A stretch of DNA of 7,026 nt. Origin: Planctomycetota bacterium (GTDB lineage: Bacteria > Planctomycetota > Brocadiia > SM23-32). The notes under the pieces were generated by a model. It did not search any database and was not told the DNA's origin. It worked only from the letters and a program-made list of their open reading frames with translations. Both the position numbers and the translations under genes were made by a program. Shown here piece after piece: positions 1 to 5,969 of the stretch. Positions within the stretch are counted from its first letter, which is position 1. Each line of letters opens with the position of its first letter. The DNA lies in assembly GCA_018334735.1 (NCBI GenBank), contig JAGXLK010000112.1:1-7026 (forward strand), read 5' to 3'.

Positions 1-560
1 AAGAGGAACATTTCTTTGTCATCGCCACCCAGAACCCCCTGGAGTTCGAGGGCACGTTTCCTCTCCCGGAATCCCAACTCGATCGATTCATGCTGAAGAT
101 AGTTGTCCCCTATCCTGACGAGGACTCGGAAGTGAACGTGCTCCAGCAACATCACGAAGGTTTCAGAATGGCAGCCGGAGACCTACCTGAAATCGAAAAA
201 GTAGCCGACTCCGATGATCTCCAACATGTCTTTGATGCCGTCGAGGGGATCACCGCCCACCCGGAACTGCTTCGGTACGCAGCAAAAGTCGTCCGGGAAA
301 CGCGGGAAGTCCCAGATCTCGCTCTGGGCGCAAGTCCGCGCGCAGGCGTTGATCTGCTCGCTGCCGCCAAGGCCCTCGCCCTTGTGCGGGGAAAATCGTA
401 TGTAACCCCCGATGAAATAAAACGAATCGCGCCCCCGGTCCTGAGGCACAGGCTACCGCTGAAACCGGAAGCCGAAATGGAAGGACGAAACGTGGACGAA
501 GTCTTGGAAGACGTCTTCCGAAGAATCGATGTGCCGAGGATGGATAATGCCGACACGTAA
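1..560 (+). CDS. MoxR-family AAA+ ATPase, 3' part (5' end outside window)
   Basis: The frame is open from the first bases (first full codon at 3) to the TAA at 558-560, giving the last 185 residues. The visible part starts within the AAA+ core. ATQNPLEFEGTFPLPESQLD is the near-invariant MoxR block: sensor 1 (ATQNP) followed by the GT-PLPE-QLDRF segment. After it come the helical lid with the GASPRAGVDLL sensor 2 region, whose arginine contacts ATP in this family, and the VTPDEIKRIAPPVLRHR tail. Walker A and B lie outside the window. MoxR ATPases act as cytoplasmic chaperone-like machines that work with vWA-domain partners to mature or insert proteins. The next gene encodes such a partner and overlaps this one by 14 nt, so the two are probably co-translated. 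Family assignment is secure; substrate is unknown. Confidence 0.95.
   Translation, partial: EEHFFVIATQNPLEFEGTFPLPESQLDRFMLKIVVPYPDEDSEVNVLQQHHEGFRMAAGDLPEIEKVADSDDLQHVFDAVEGITAHPELLRYAAKVVRETREVPDLALGASPRAGVDLLAAAKALALVRGKSYVTPDEIKRIAPPVLRHRLPLKPEAEMEGRNVDEVLEDVFRRIDVPRMDNADT
536..540 (+). promoter_or_regulatory. Ribosome-binding site for the DUF58 gene, inside the end of moxR
   Basis: GAGGA lies 6 nt before the ATG at 547. An in-frame ATG at 529 has no comparable site upstream, so this motif favours 547 as the start and places initiation within the moxR coding end (translational coupling). Confidence 0.65.
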
Positions 561-1887
561 AACACTGCTGATTTTCGTTATCGCCGGTGCCTTCTTCCCG
601 CTTACCGCCGTCACCCCGGTGGCGGCATATGGCATTGTGCTGCTTGACGCTGCCATCCTGCTGGTCTTTCTGATGGATCGGCTTCGCCTTGCCTCCTCCG
701 GATCCATCTGCCTGGAACGTCACCATCGCCATGTTTTCTCCCTCGCACAAAACAACCAGGTTGAACTGCAGATCAGAAACGAATCAACACTGGCGGTTCG
801 TGCGACGGTGCGTGATAATCCGCCGGTGCCCTGTAGCAGCGGCCCTGAGACACTGGAAATGCAAATTCCTGCGGGCCATCAGGCGATAAGAATATACCAG
901 ATAAAACCCACTGAACGGGGATGCTTTCATTTCAACGAAGCGGTGGTGCGTAACTGGAGTCCCCTGGGACTCGCTTTTCGTGACCACCATTTTCCAAAGC
1001 CCGGCCCCCCATCCGCAAGGGATCACAGTGGAGATTCGTTCGATTTCATCGTTTACCCGCGTTTCGCCACTGCTACCAGAAGAGAAGTAGCCGCCTTCGC
1101 CGAAACTCAAGAAAGCGGATATCACAAACTCCAGCGGAAAATCGAGGGCACAACACCTTCCCAGATACGCCAATGGGTTCCCGGCGATAGTTACCGCAAC
1201 ATCAACTGGATGGCCACAGCTCGTTACGATCATCCAATGATAACCCAGTACGACACCGACCGGAACCAAACGGTCTACCTCTTCATCGATTGCGGCCGAC
1301 TGATGAACGCTTCCGCCGGAGAGCTGACGAAACTGGATCATGCAACCAACGCGGCTGCTGATCTGACACGTCTCGCGATCGACCGTGGAGACCACGTCGG
1401 GCTCTGCTGCTTTTCAAACAGCGTAAAAATCTGGCTCAAAGCAAAGGGCAGAAGCGAACAAATGCTCCGCATCATGGAAGCTCTCGCGACACTCTCGGCG
1501 AATCCCGTCGCCACAAATTACGATTTTGCTGTCAACTATTTTCTTGCCCATAGAACGCGCCGTAGTTTCTGCCTGTTTCTGACAACATTTGCCGAATCCG
1601 CGTCCACCTGGGATTTCTTGAAAAGAATTCATTCGCTGGGCCCCAGAAACATCCCGGCGGTCGTCGACCTGACCGATCCTGCTCTGGAAACAACACTGAA
1701 GGAAGATCCGGAAGACTACGCTCGGGCCTGCCGCAAACTGGCCGCCACCGATCTTCAGGAAGAAGCGGAACGATTCGGGGAAGAACTCAAACATAAACGC
1801 GGACATTTCCTGCAAACACCCTCTCAATCCGTGTCAGCTACCGTGCTGCAGAGTTACCTCGACGTCAAATCGCGCGGGTTGCTCTGA
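547..1887 (+). CDS. DUF58 / vWA-like domain protein, membrane anchored
   Basis: 446 residues from the ATG at 547; an ATG at 529 would add six residues. The N-terminus (about residues 4-41) is a hydrophobic stretch able to form one or two membrane helices, followed by a beta-rich region of about 150 residues. The DUF58 signature is clear: PGDSYRNINWMATARYDH (about 212-229), the counterpart of the family's GD-R-I-W-A-AR block, then YLFIDCGRLM and KLDHATNAAADLTRLAIDRG, DHVGLCCF, which form the vWA-like Rossmann core. The metal-site motif is of the D-x-G-R-x-M kind rather than classical DxSxS; I recall this variant as common in DUF58 proteins, so it is not evidence of damage. DUF58 proteins are the usual partners of MoxR ATPases and are thought to act at the membrane. 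The stop lies 34 bp from the convergent SpoIIM-like gene's stop. Confidence 0.95.
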   Translation: MPTRKTLLIFVIAGAFFPLTAVTPVAAYGIVLLDAAILLVFLMDRLRLASSGSICLERHHRHVFSLAQNNQVELQIRNESTLAVRATVRDNPPVPCSSGPETLEMQIPAGHQAIRIYQIKPTERGCFHFNEAVVRNWSPLGLAFRDHHFPKPGPPSARDHSGDSFDFIVYPRFATATRREVAAFAETQESGYHKLQRKIEGTTPSQIRQWVPGDSYRNINWMATARYDHPMITQYDTDRNQTVYLFIDCGRLMNASAGELTKLDHATNAAADLTRLAIDRGDHVGLCCFSNSVKIWLKAKGRSEQMLRIMEALATLSANPVATNYDFAVNYFLAHRTRRSFCLFLTTFAESASTWDFLKRIHSLGPRNIPAVVDLTDPALETTLKEDPEDYARACRKLAATDLQEEAERFGEELKHKRGHFLQTPSQSVSATVLQSYLDVKSRGLL

Positions 1888-1921
1888 ATCCGTCAATGCC
1901 GGCTTCGGGTTTATAATCAGC

Positions 1922-2926
1922 TCAGGTCTCATTTTGTGGGCTGTTCCCGGCGAAAGCAGACTCTCCCTCATTCCCTGATGATATGTTCTTGCGGCCGCTC
2001 AAGCAGAGGAAAAAATACAGAAGGATCCCAGCGCCTATCCCAACCCCGTACTTGACCAGATAGCTGGCACTTCCCGGCGATACGAAACCTTCCAGAAAAC
2101 CCGCAAGGACCAGAAAAGGTACCGCTCCCAATGCGAGAAGCGCGGCGTCCCGTGACCGCATTCGAAGCGACGCCAGGCGCGTGTATGGCCCCGGCCGCAC
2201 GAGCGAATCCCCAAGGATCACCCCCCCCGCCGAAGCCAGAAGTATGGCGGAAACTTCCAGAACCCCGTGTCCGATCACGAACCCCATCAGCTCACCAAGC
2301 AGGTTGTATTTCCAGCACAGTGCGGTGGCAGAACCCAGCATCAGACCATTCGAAAAAAGGATATAGATCGTTCCCACGCCAAAAACGATCCCGAGCCCGA
2401 AGGCACTGAAACAAACGAGCGCGTTGTTGTAAAAAATCGCCGCCGAAGCCACTGACGCCGGCACCATTGAGAAGAAATCTGTCCAGAGTCTACCACGACG
2501 GACGCCGTCAATGGCCGATGATGGCATATAAAGCTCAGCCCATCGCTCGTCTATGTTCACCAAAAGCACACCGAGCACACACCCCAGGGCAAAAAATCCG
2601 AAAGCAAACAGAAAATAGCCCACATTCCGGCGGAAAGCACGCGGGATTTTCCTGAATATCACGGCGCCCAGGCCGAAGTCACTCCGTGAACGTCCGTAGA
2701 CCGCCCCATAAGCACGCCCCACAAGCAATTCCAATCTCTGGCGATGTGGGCTATCAGGAAAATGGGTTTGAGCTTCGGCAAGATCGTGTGAGGCCCTTCT
2801 GTAGAGGCTCAGGAGTTCCTCCACTTGTTCCTCTTCGAAATCGGAGTCCGATTCGTATTCTTCCAGCAATTCTTCAAGCCGTACCCACTGTTCCTTCCTC
2901 TGCTCGGCGAAAGTTTTCTCGTTCAA
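1922..2926 (-). CDS. SpoIIM-like (stage II sporulation protein M / DUF95) multi-pass membrane protein
   Basis: 334 residues from a TTG at 2926, which I prefer because GGGGAGA stands 7 nt upstream and because the resulting start, MNEKTFAEQRKEQWVRLEEL, matches how this family usually begins. The only in-frame ATG (3052) would run 122 nt into the RDD gene and add a sequence that looks like an antisense-type shadow. Residues 1-100 are soluble, acidic and helical. Several membrane segments follow at about 102-123, 162-192, 195-240, 262-280 and 292-310. The family hallmark is IGHGVLEVSAI (about 218-228), with the conserved H-G-x-x-E. SpoIIM itself works in peptidoglycan remodelling in Bacillus, but homologues are widespread in bacteria that do not sporulate and their role is unknown. 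It lies 4 nt after the RDD gene, so is surely co-transcribed with it. Confidence 0.88.
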   Translation of the reverse strand: MNEKTFAEQRKEQWVRLEELLEEYESDSDFEEEQVEELLSLYRRASHDLAEAQTHFPDSPHRQRLELLVGRAYGAVYGRSRSDFGLGAVIFRKIPRAFRRNVGYFLFAFGFFALGCVLGVLLVNIDERWAELYMPSSAIDGVRRGRLWTDFFSMVPASVASAAIFYNNALVCFSAFGLGIVFGVGTIYILFSNGLMLGSATALCWKYNLLGELMGFVIGHGVLEVSAILLASAGGVILGDSLVRPGPYTRLASLRMRSRDAALLALGAVPFLVLAGFLEGFVSPGSASYLVKYGVGIGAGILLYFFLCLSGRKNISSGNEGESAFAGNSPQNET

Positions 2927-2930
2927 AATC

Positions 2931-3749
2931 TCATCTCCCCGGACCAGAGTGAGATTCCGTATGCCGTTGAGCGCGCGCCCAGAGAAATTGCAGAAGGTAG
3001 TTCCAGGCCTCCGTATCTTCGAAATACGGCACGAGTTCGCCCTCAGGGTCAACGACCTTCCGCCGCATCAACTGCACCAGGTGTTCAGCAAGTTCTTCCC
3101 GCCTCTCCTCTTCGAAATTTTCGCGTCGCAACAAAAACCGTCGTAACATCTCCGTTTCCAGCGGTTCCACATGAACTTTGATCCGCGCCGGAAGAAGCAG
3201 ATGCAGTTCCTCGCAAAGATCCTCGTAATCGATGTCGGGAACAGACGTTTCCTCGTCCTCATCAACCGGTTTTTCCCTGACGACCACGGTCCCGGCCGTG
3301 AGATCGCCAATGCGTTGCTCAGAAGAGGTAATGAAAATAGAAACAAGGCCCACTCCATAGAAAGCGGGCAGCCAGTCCACAACACGCAAAAGATTTCGAA
3401 GAATTGAGCTCAACAGGTCCAGGGGCGCCCCGTTGCATTTAACAATACGCAACCCCATTCGTTTTTTCCCCGGTGTCTGGCCTCCATGCGCGAGATCATA
3501 GTAAATGTAATAACCGAAATGCAGAAAAAATCCCGCGATCAAAGCTCCCGCTATTACGTAATCGCCGAGTCCCGGAAAATTGGACGACACGAATAGGGCG
3601 GGGATAAGGATCACGATCGAGAGTGCGAGCCGGACCAGAAAATCGATACCATAGGCAGCCATTCGGCTCCCTGCCCCTCCCAGGGGAAGTAAGACCACCA
3701 CCTGCTCGGGGGTCTCAATCTCAAGTCTGGCATCCAGCGATTCAGCCAA
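2931..3749 (-). CDS. RDD-family membrane protein with C-terminal soluble extension
   Basis: 272 residues from the third of three consecutive TTG codons (3755, 3752, 3749). GGGAGA ends at 3756, so only the third has a normal 6-nt spacing; a start at 3752 is possible. The RDD domain covers about 25-160: SRMAAYGIDFLVR carries the R and first D, QTPGKKRMGLRIV (91-103) is the conserved loop, and EQRIGDLTAGTVVV (144-157) carries the last D. Membrane segments lie at about 37-54, 64-84 and 123-142. Residues 163-272 form a charged, helical cytoplasmic tail rich in Arg and Glu. RDD proteins have been linked to transport or stress tolerance in some bacteria, but the function in this neighbourhood is unknown. 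First gene of the minus-strand pair. I found no convincing promoter upstream, a region that overlaps the prepilin-like remnant. Confidence 0.95.
   Translation of the reverse strand: MAESLDARLEIETPEQVVVLLPLGGAGSRMAAYGIDFLVRLALSIVILIPALFVSSNFPGLGDYVIAGALIAGFFLHFGYYIYYDLAHGGQTPGKKRMGLRIVKCNGAPLDLLSSILRNLLRVVDWLPAFYGVGLVSIFITSSEQRIGDLTAGTVVVREKPVDEDEETSVPDIDYEDLCEELHLLLPARIKVHVEPLETEMLRRFLLRRENFEEERREELAEHLVQLMRRKVVDPEGELVPYFEDTEAWNYLLQFLWARAQRHTESHSGPGR
2934..2940 (-). promoter_or_regulatory. Ribosome-binding site deciding the TTG start of the SpoIIM-like gene
   Basis: Read on the minus strand this is GGGGAGA, followed by 7 nt and then TTG at 2926. It overlaps the last codons of the RDD gene and supports a TTG start, there being no ATG or GTG nearby in frame. 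Confidence 0.7.
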
Positions 3750-3755
3750 CAACAA

Positions 3756-3761
3756 TCTCCC
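3756..3761 (-). promoter_or_regulatory. Ribosome-binding site deciding the TTG start of the RDD gene
   Basis: GGGAGA on the minus strand directly abuts a run of three TTG codons. Its spacing (0, 3 or 6 nt) selects the third TTG at 3749. Confidence 0.65.
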
Positions 3762-3797
3762 GTCCGGTGAATGGAATTTTGCTCCTCTCCATCTTAA

Positions 3798-4160
3798 CCA
3801 ACCGTGACCATTCGCTCACACGGAAATCCTCTGCCATACCACCTCGCGCTGAAAGGATACAGTGGACTACCGCTTTTTCACGAAGCATGTGCCTATCGCC
3901 GCGATGACACCAGCAATCCTGATTCTTTTCACACTCAAAATGGCAATCACATGCATTGGGTCTGGCCCCACACCGAAGGCGGGAACGTGAGTTTTCACGA
4001 CGGAAGCGTTTTTTGGCTTCGGAACGTATACGATACGACGCGGCCACCAAATTTCTATGGCCACGCTCTGGGATGGCCTATCGGCGGCGTAATGCCATTC
4101 TACAATTATGGTCTCTGGGGCTACGGTCTCGATTACCACGCTGAGAAAGCGCGCCACTGA
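3798..4160 (+). pseudogene. C-terminal remnant of an H-X9-DG prepilin-like (DUF1559-type) protein
   Basis: The frame opens after an in-frame TAA at 3795-3797 and ends at a TGA at 4158-4160. If a GTG at 3804 were used it would give 118 residues, but there is no ribosome-binding site before it. HTEGGNVSFHDGSVFWL contains His, nine residues, then Asp-Gly, i.e. the H-X9-DG motif (H56, D66-G67 counted from that GTG) found near the C-terminus of prepilin-like proteins of Planctomycetota, Lentisphaerota and Verrucomicrobiota. Intact members are usually about 200-350 residues and start with a type IV pilin methylation motif and one membrane helix. Both are absent here, because the sequence upstream is the RDD gene on the other strand. 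I infer a 5'-deleted gene fragment. A short functional gene is less likely. The tail after the motif (aromatic and glycine rich, FYGHALGWPIGG onwards) is intact, so decay seems recent or the fragment is still constrained. Confidence 0.55.
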
Positions 4161-4261
4161 AGGCCAGTCTGCTCATGGCTCCGCGATTCTTTGGGCCTGC
4201 AGGGCTCCGGCAACATTCAGAGATAAACCTCGGCCCCCATCTCCCGTTCGGATAGGCCGTA

Positions 4262-5059
4262 TCACTCTTTCTCGAAACCGAGGTGCGCGAGCCACTCGAT
4301 ATCGGCATCAGCAAAGTCAGCTTCTCCGAACTCCTCGGCGTATTCGTAGCTCAGGTACGCAAAAAACGGGGAAATGCCCATCAGGTCCAGAAAAGTTTCC
4401 AGCGTATCTTCGGCGAAGACCGCCTGGGTTCCCAGAATATCGAGAAGTTCTTCTTCCTCCGCGTCTTCCGGCAATATCGGCCGGAGATTCGCCACGCGAT
4501 CCTGCAAGAAAGCATTGTCCTGGCGGCTTGCGCGACCCGGTTCCGGAACTTCGTTCTCGGGCTCTTCCTCACGTACCCCCCGCATTTCAGGGGCAACCTT
4601 TTCGGTCGACATATCATAGACCCCTCCGGAGCTGTCGTCATCGGCGGACATCGCTGCGAGCGAATCGCGCCAGTCTTCGGACTCCTTCCGGGACATTGAA
4701 TCGAGGGCATCCATGGAATCAAACTCGTCACGTTGCTCTCCCCGGGCCAAAAGACAGTACTGCCAGCTATCGCTGTCATTTACACCACAGGTCAGAGCAT
4801 AGGTTCCCAGCTGACTCGAAAGATGCATAGCAAGCTCTTTGCTATCCATCAGGTCCGAGTCGAGAATACCGACCCATCCGTTGCTTGGTTTCGCGATGCG
4901 GAACGCACGCAAATGGAACTGCCAATCCTGGACGTCCCCCTCGGCAGGCAGGTTCTCGGTCGGGCGATAGCCCGCTTTTTCCATGAGGCCCTCAATGGCC
5001 CCGACGACTTTCGGTCCGTCCGATATCATAACGTGCGTGCTGTTCGCGAAACTACCCAT
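4262..5059 (-). CDS. Uncharacterised acidic protein, 265 residues
   Basis: Begins at an ATG at 5057-5059 with AAGGAG 10 nt upstream and ends at the TGA at 4262-4264. Three parts are visible: an N-terminal globular region (about 1-118) with mixed hydrophobic/charged pattern, including NGWVGILDSDL and NDSDSWQYCLLARGEQRDEF; a low-complexity linker rich in Asp, Glu, Ser and Met (about 119-200); and a C-terminal acidic helical region (200-265) with LPEDAEEEELLDILG and FAEDTLETFLDLMGI. There is no signal peptide or membrane segment, so it is probably cytoplasmic. The N-terminal pattern (GW-x-D near a D-S-D-x-x-x-Y-x-L-x-x-G-x-x-x-D) vaguely recalls uncharacterised bacterial families whose members resemble immunity or small regulatory domains, but I cannot name one. 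It stands alone, convergent with the prepilin remnant. Real gene likely; function unknown. Confidence 0.8.
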   Translation of the reverse strand: MGSFANSTHVMISDGPKVVGAIEGLMEKAGYRPTENLPAEGDVQDWQFHLRAFRIAKPSNGWVGILDSDLMDSKELAMHLSSQLGTYALTCGVNDSDSWQYCLLARGEQRDEFDSMDALDSMSRKESEDWRDSLAAMSADDDSSGGVYDMSTEKVAPEMRGVREEEPENEVPEPGRASRQDNAFLQDRVANLRPILPEDAEEEELLDILGTQAVFAEDTLETFLDLMGISPFFAYLSYEYAEEFGEADFADADIEWLAHLGFEKE

Positions 5060-5066
5060 TGGCTCG

Positions 5067-5075
5067 CTTCTCCTT
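5067..5075 (-). promoter_or_regulatory. Ribosome-binding site of the acidic protein gene
   Basis: AAGGAGAAG on the minus strand is the strongest Shine-Dalgarno match in the window. AAGGAG is separated by 10 nt from the ATG at 5059, supporting that start. Confidence 0.75.
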
Positions 5076-5372
5076 CAGGCGAAGAACGATGATGCGCAGA
5101 GCGATAACAGGGCTCAAAAACCCATTATAGTTATACCACCCGAACCATCAGTTGGCCAGCCAAACCGGCGTCGGCTACTCGGAAAGGAACACGTTTTTTC
5201 AAATCCTCACGGATTCTCTTGCCTCGGCGAAGCTGTACCTTTTCTCCACCCAGCCCTTGCCCCCAAAAAAGCGACCACCGCACCCTGGGTTTACGCTGGC
5301 GCGCTTGCTGCGTGACAGTCGCGACGTTGCGCACCCTGTCCCGTTCTGCATCCCCTGGTGGCCGACATCGGG
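5076..5372. other. Non-coding stretch upstream of the acidic protein gene
   Basis: Apart from the candidate -10 and the inverted repeat TTGGCCAGCCAA (5152-5163) I see no gene or RNA here. Open frames exist on both strands but are basic, proline/arginine rich, lack ribosome-binding sites and show no recognisable domain. Confidence 0.6.
5124..5129 (-). promoter_or_regulatory. Candidate -10 element for the acidic protein gene
   Basis: The minus strand reads TATAAT exactly, about 65 nt before the start codon, and overlaps an adjoining TATAAC (5131-5136). No good -35 is found at 16-18 nt from either, so this is a tentative call. A 12-bp inverted repeat, TTGGCCAGCCAA (5152-5163), sits just upstream and could be a regulator site. 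Confidence 0.3.
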
Positions 5373-5425
5373 GCGGACTGGACTTCAGAACCGCTCCCAC
5401 GGGGCTGGAGTTCAGAACGCGGACC
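5373..5425. repeat. Hairpin-forming repeat unit, copy 1
   Basis: Contains GCGGACTGGACTTCAG (5373-5388) and a 23-bp block at 5403-5425 that starts GGCTGGAGTTCAG and ends GCGGACC; both recur exactly about 90 bp further on. CTGGACTTCAG (5378-5388) pairs with CTGGAGTTCAG (5405-5415) over 11 positions, two of them G-U, with a 16-nt loop. Probably a REP-like intergenic repeat. Confidence 0.75.
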
Positions 5426-5435
5426 TACAGCTACC
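5419..5435 (+). repeat. 17-bp direct repeat, copy 1 (partner at 5574-5590)
   Basis: GCGGACCTACAGCTACC recurs as GCGAACCTACAGCTATC at 5574-5590, 15 of 17 identical. It overlaps the end of the 23-bp repeat, suggesting that the original unit was longer and that copies have decayed to different extents. Confidence 0.6.
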
Positions 5436-5467
5436 TCACATTTCCCAACGTTTGTGCGCCCCCGCGA

Positions 5468-5511
5468 GCGGACTGGACTTCAGCCGGAGGCTGGAGTTCA
5501 GAACGCGGACC
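5468..5511. repeat. Hairpin-forming repeat unit, copy 2
   Basis: Exact copies of the two blocks of unit 1: 16 bp at 5468-5483 and 23 bp at 5489-5511, but with only 5 bp between them instead of 14. CTGGACTTCAGCC (5473-5485) pairs with GGCTGGAGTTCAG (5489-5501) around a GGA loop, a 13-bp stem with two G-U pairs. The shared blocks with different spacers show that the arms, not the loop, are conserved. Confidence 0.8.
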
Positions 5512-5573
5512 ATAAACCGACAGGTCTCGCAGAAAAACAGCAGAACAAACAACGGCAGGTCCGCCCTGGCGAT

Positions 5574-5590
5574 GCGAACCTACAGCTATC
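5574..5590 (+). repeat. 17-bp direct repeat, copy 2 (partner at 5419-5435)
   Basis: GCGAACCTACAGCTATC differs from the first copy at two positions. Just upstream, GGTCCGC (5558-5564) is the inverse of the GCGGACC ending both larger units, so a long-range pairing with 5505-5511 is also possible. Confidence 0.55.
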
Positions 5591-5630
5591 AAGCATTGCC
5601 CAAACTCGCAACAGCTCTCGGTCTCTGGGA

Positions 5631-5661
5631 ACTTCCCACTATATGCCACGGCCTCACGTAT
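5631..5661 (+). repeat. About 31-bp imperfect direct repeat, copy A
   Basis: Runs from ACTTCCC through ATAT to the exactly conserved GGCCTCACGTAT (5650-5661). Its partner lies at 5867-5898, 236 bp away, with a one-base length difference and a handful of substitutions. The pair flanks the GAA-loop hairpin element. Confidence 0.6.
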
Positions 5662-5710
5662 GCCGGACGCCACACACATGTAGAGCGTCATCGCCGAGCG
5701 CGCCCTGCCG

Positions 5711-5823
5711 TCTGATGCCCTGAAAGGGCTGCATATAACAGCCCGGGGTGAAGAGGGCCGAAGGTCCTCGAAGCCCTGGGGCAAAGGTGCGGAGGGAAAT
5801 ATAGTGGGCTGAAGGCCCACCAC
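5711..5823. repeat. Multi-hairpin element with three GAA-capped stems
   Basis: Three stems share a GAA triloop. H1 is GCCCT-GAA-AGGGC (5717-5729, 5 bp). H2 is GAGGGCC-GAA-GGTCCTC (5753-5769, 7 bp with one G-U). H3 is GTGGGCT-GAA-GGCCCAC (5804-5820, 7 bp with one G-U). An outer stem encloses H2: GCCCGGGGT (5741-5749) pairs with 5773-5782 with a single bulged G. From memory, motifs like GCCCTGAAAGGGC followed by ATATAACAGCCC recur in intergenic DNA of Verrucomicrobiota and Planctomycetota and produce spurious annotated ORFs; this is recall, not a search. No protein is likely. Whether it is a mobile repeat, a structured RNA or a nuclease/topology signal cannot be told. Confidence 0.7.
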
Positions 5824-5866
5824 AAATCTGGCTCCAGGATGCATCCAACCTTTCCAGAGACGGCAT

Positions 5867-5898
5867 ACTTCCCGACATATCCCCATGGCCTCACGTAT
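5867..5898 (+). repeat. About 31-bp imperfect direct repeat, copy B
   Basis: ACTTCCC, ATAT and GGCCTCACGTAT (5887-5898) occur in the same order and nearly the same spacing as in copy A at 5631-5661. Together the copies bracket the hairpin element, like target-site or recombination scars, although they are longer than normal transposon target duplications. Confidence 0.6.
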
Positions 5899-5929
5899 CC
5901 GTGAACAACGAGAACCTGAAGCCAGTTAT

Positions 5930-5969
5930 CCGGGTCTGACGACCCGGTCCACAGGCTGGAGAGCCTGTG
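5930..5969. repeat. Two perfect tandem hairpins
   Basis: CCGGGTC-TGAC-GACCCGG (5930-5947, 7 bp) is followed after 2 nt by CACAGGCT-GGAG-AGCCTGTG (5950-5969, 8 bp). Both stems are perfect with tetraloops. Hairpins of the second type are, as I recall, dispersed in PVC genomes. A run of six T (5979-5984) lies 9 nt beyond, too far for a standard terminator. Confidence 0.7.

Noticed and set aside
1256..1310. Loss of the metal-binding DxSxS motif in the DUF58 protein
   Set aside because: The DCGRLM form with the following KLDHATNAA segment fits a common DUF58 variant, so it is probably not a defect.
1888..1921. Shared terminator between the convergent genes
   Set aside because: Only a 3-4 bp stem (CCG-GCTT-CGG) is visible, without a T-run on either strand.
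2927..3052. ATG at 3052 as the SpoIIM-like start
   Set aside because: It would overlap the RDD gene by 122 nt and add 42 residues unlike the family; the TTG at 2926 has a good ribosome-binding site and a family-like N-terminus.
3762..3830. Promoter for the RDD gene
   Set aside because: The best pair (TTGGTT and AAAATT, 15 nt apart) matches consensus poorly in both sequence and spacing.
4196..4203. CCTGCAGG palindrome between the prepilin remnant and the acidic gene
   Set aside because: An isolated 8-bp palindrome with no T-run or promoter context is expected by chance.
4108..4830. A 240-codon plus-strand frame rich in Arg and Pro
   Set aside because: It is antisense to the acidic protein gene; its basic composition is the expected mirror of acidic codons, and it has no ribosome-binding site.
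5152..5723. Overlapping plus-strand frames of 121-187 codons
   Set aside because: They are built largely from the hairpin repeats, which are non-coding in character, and have no plausible start or domain.
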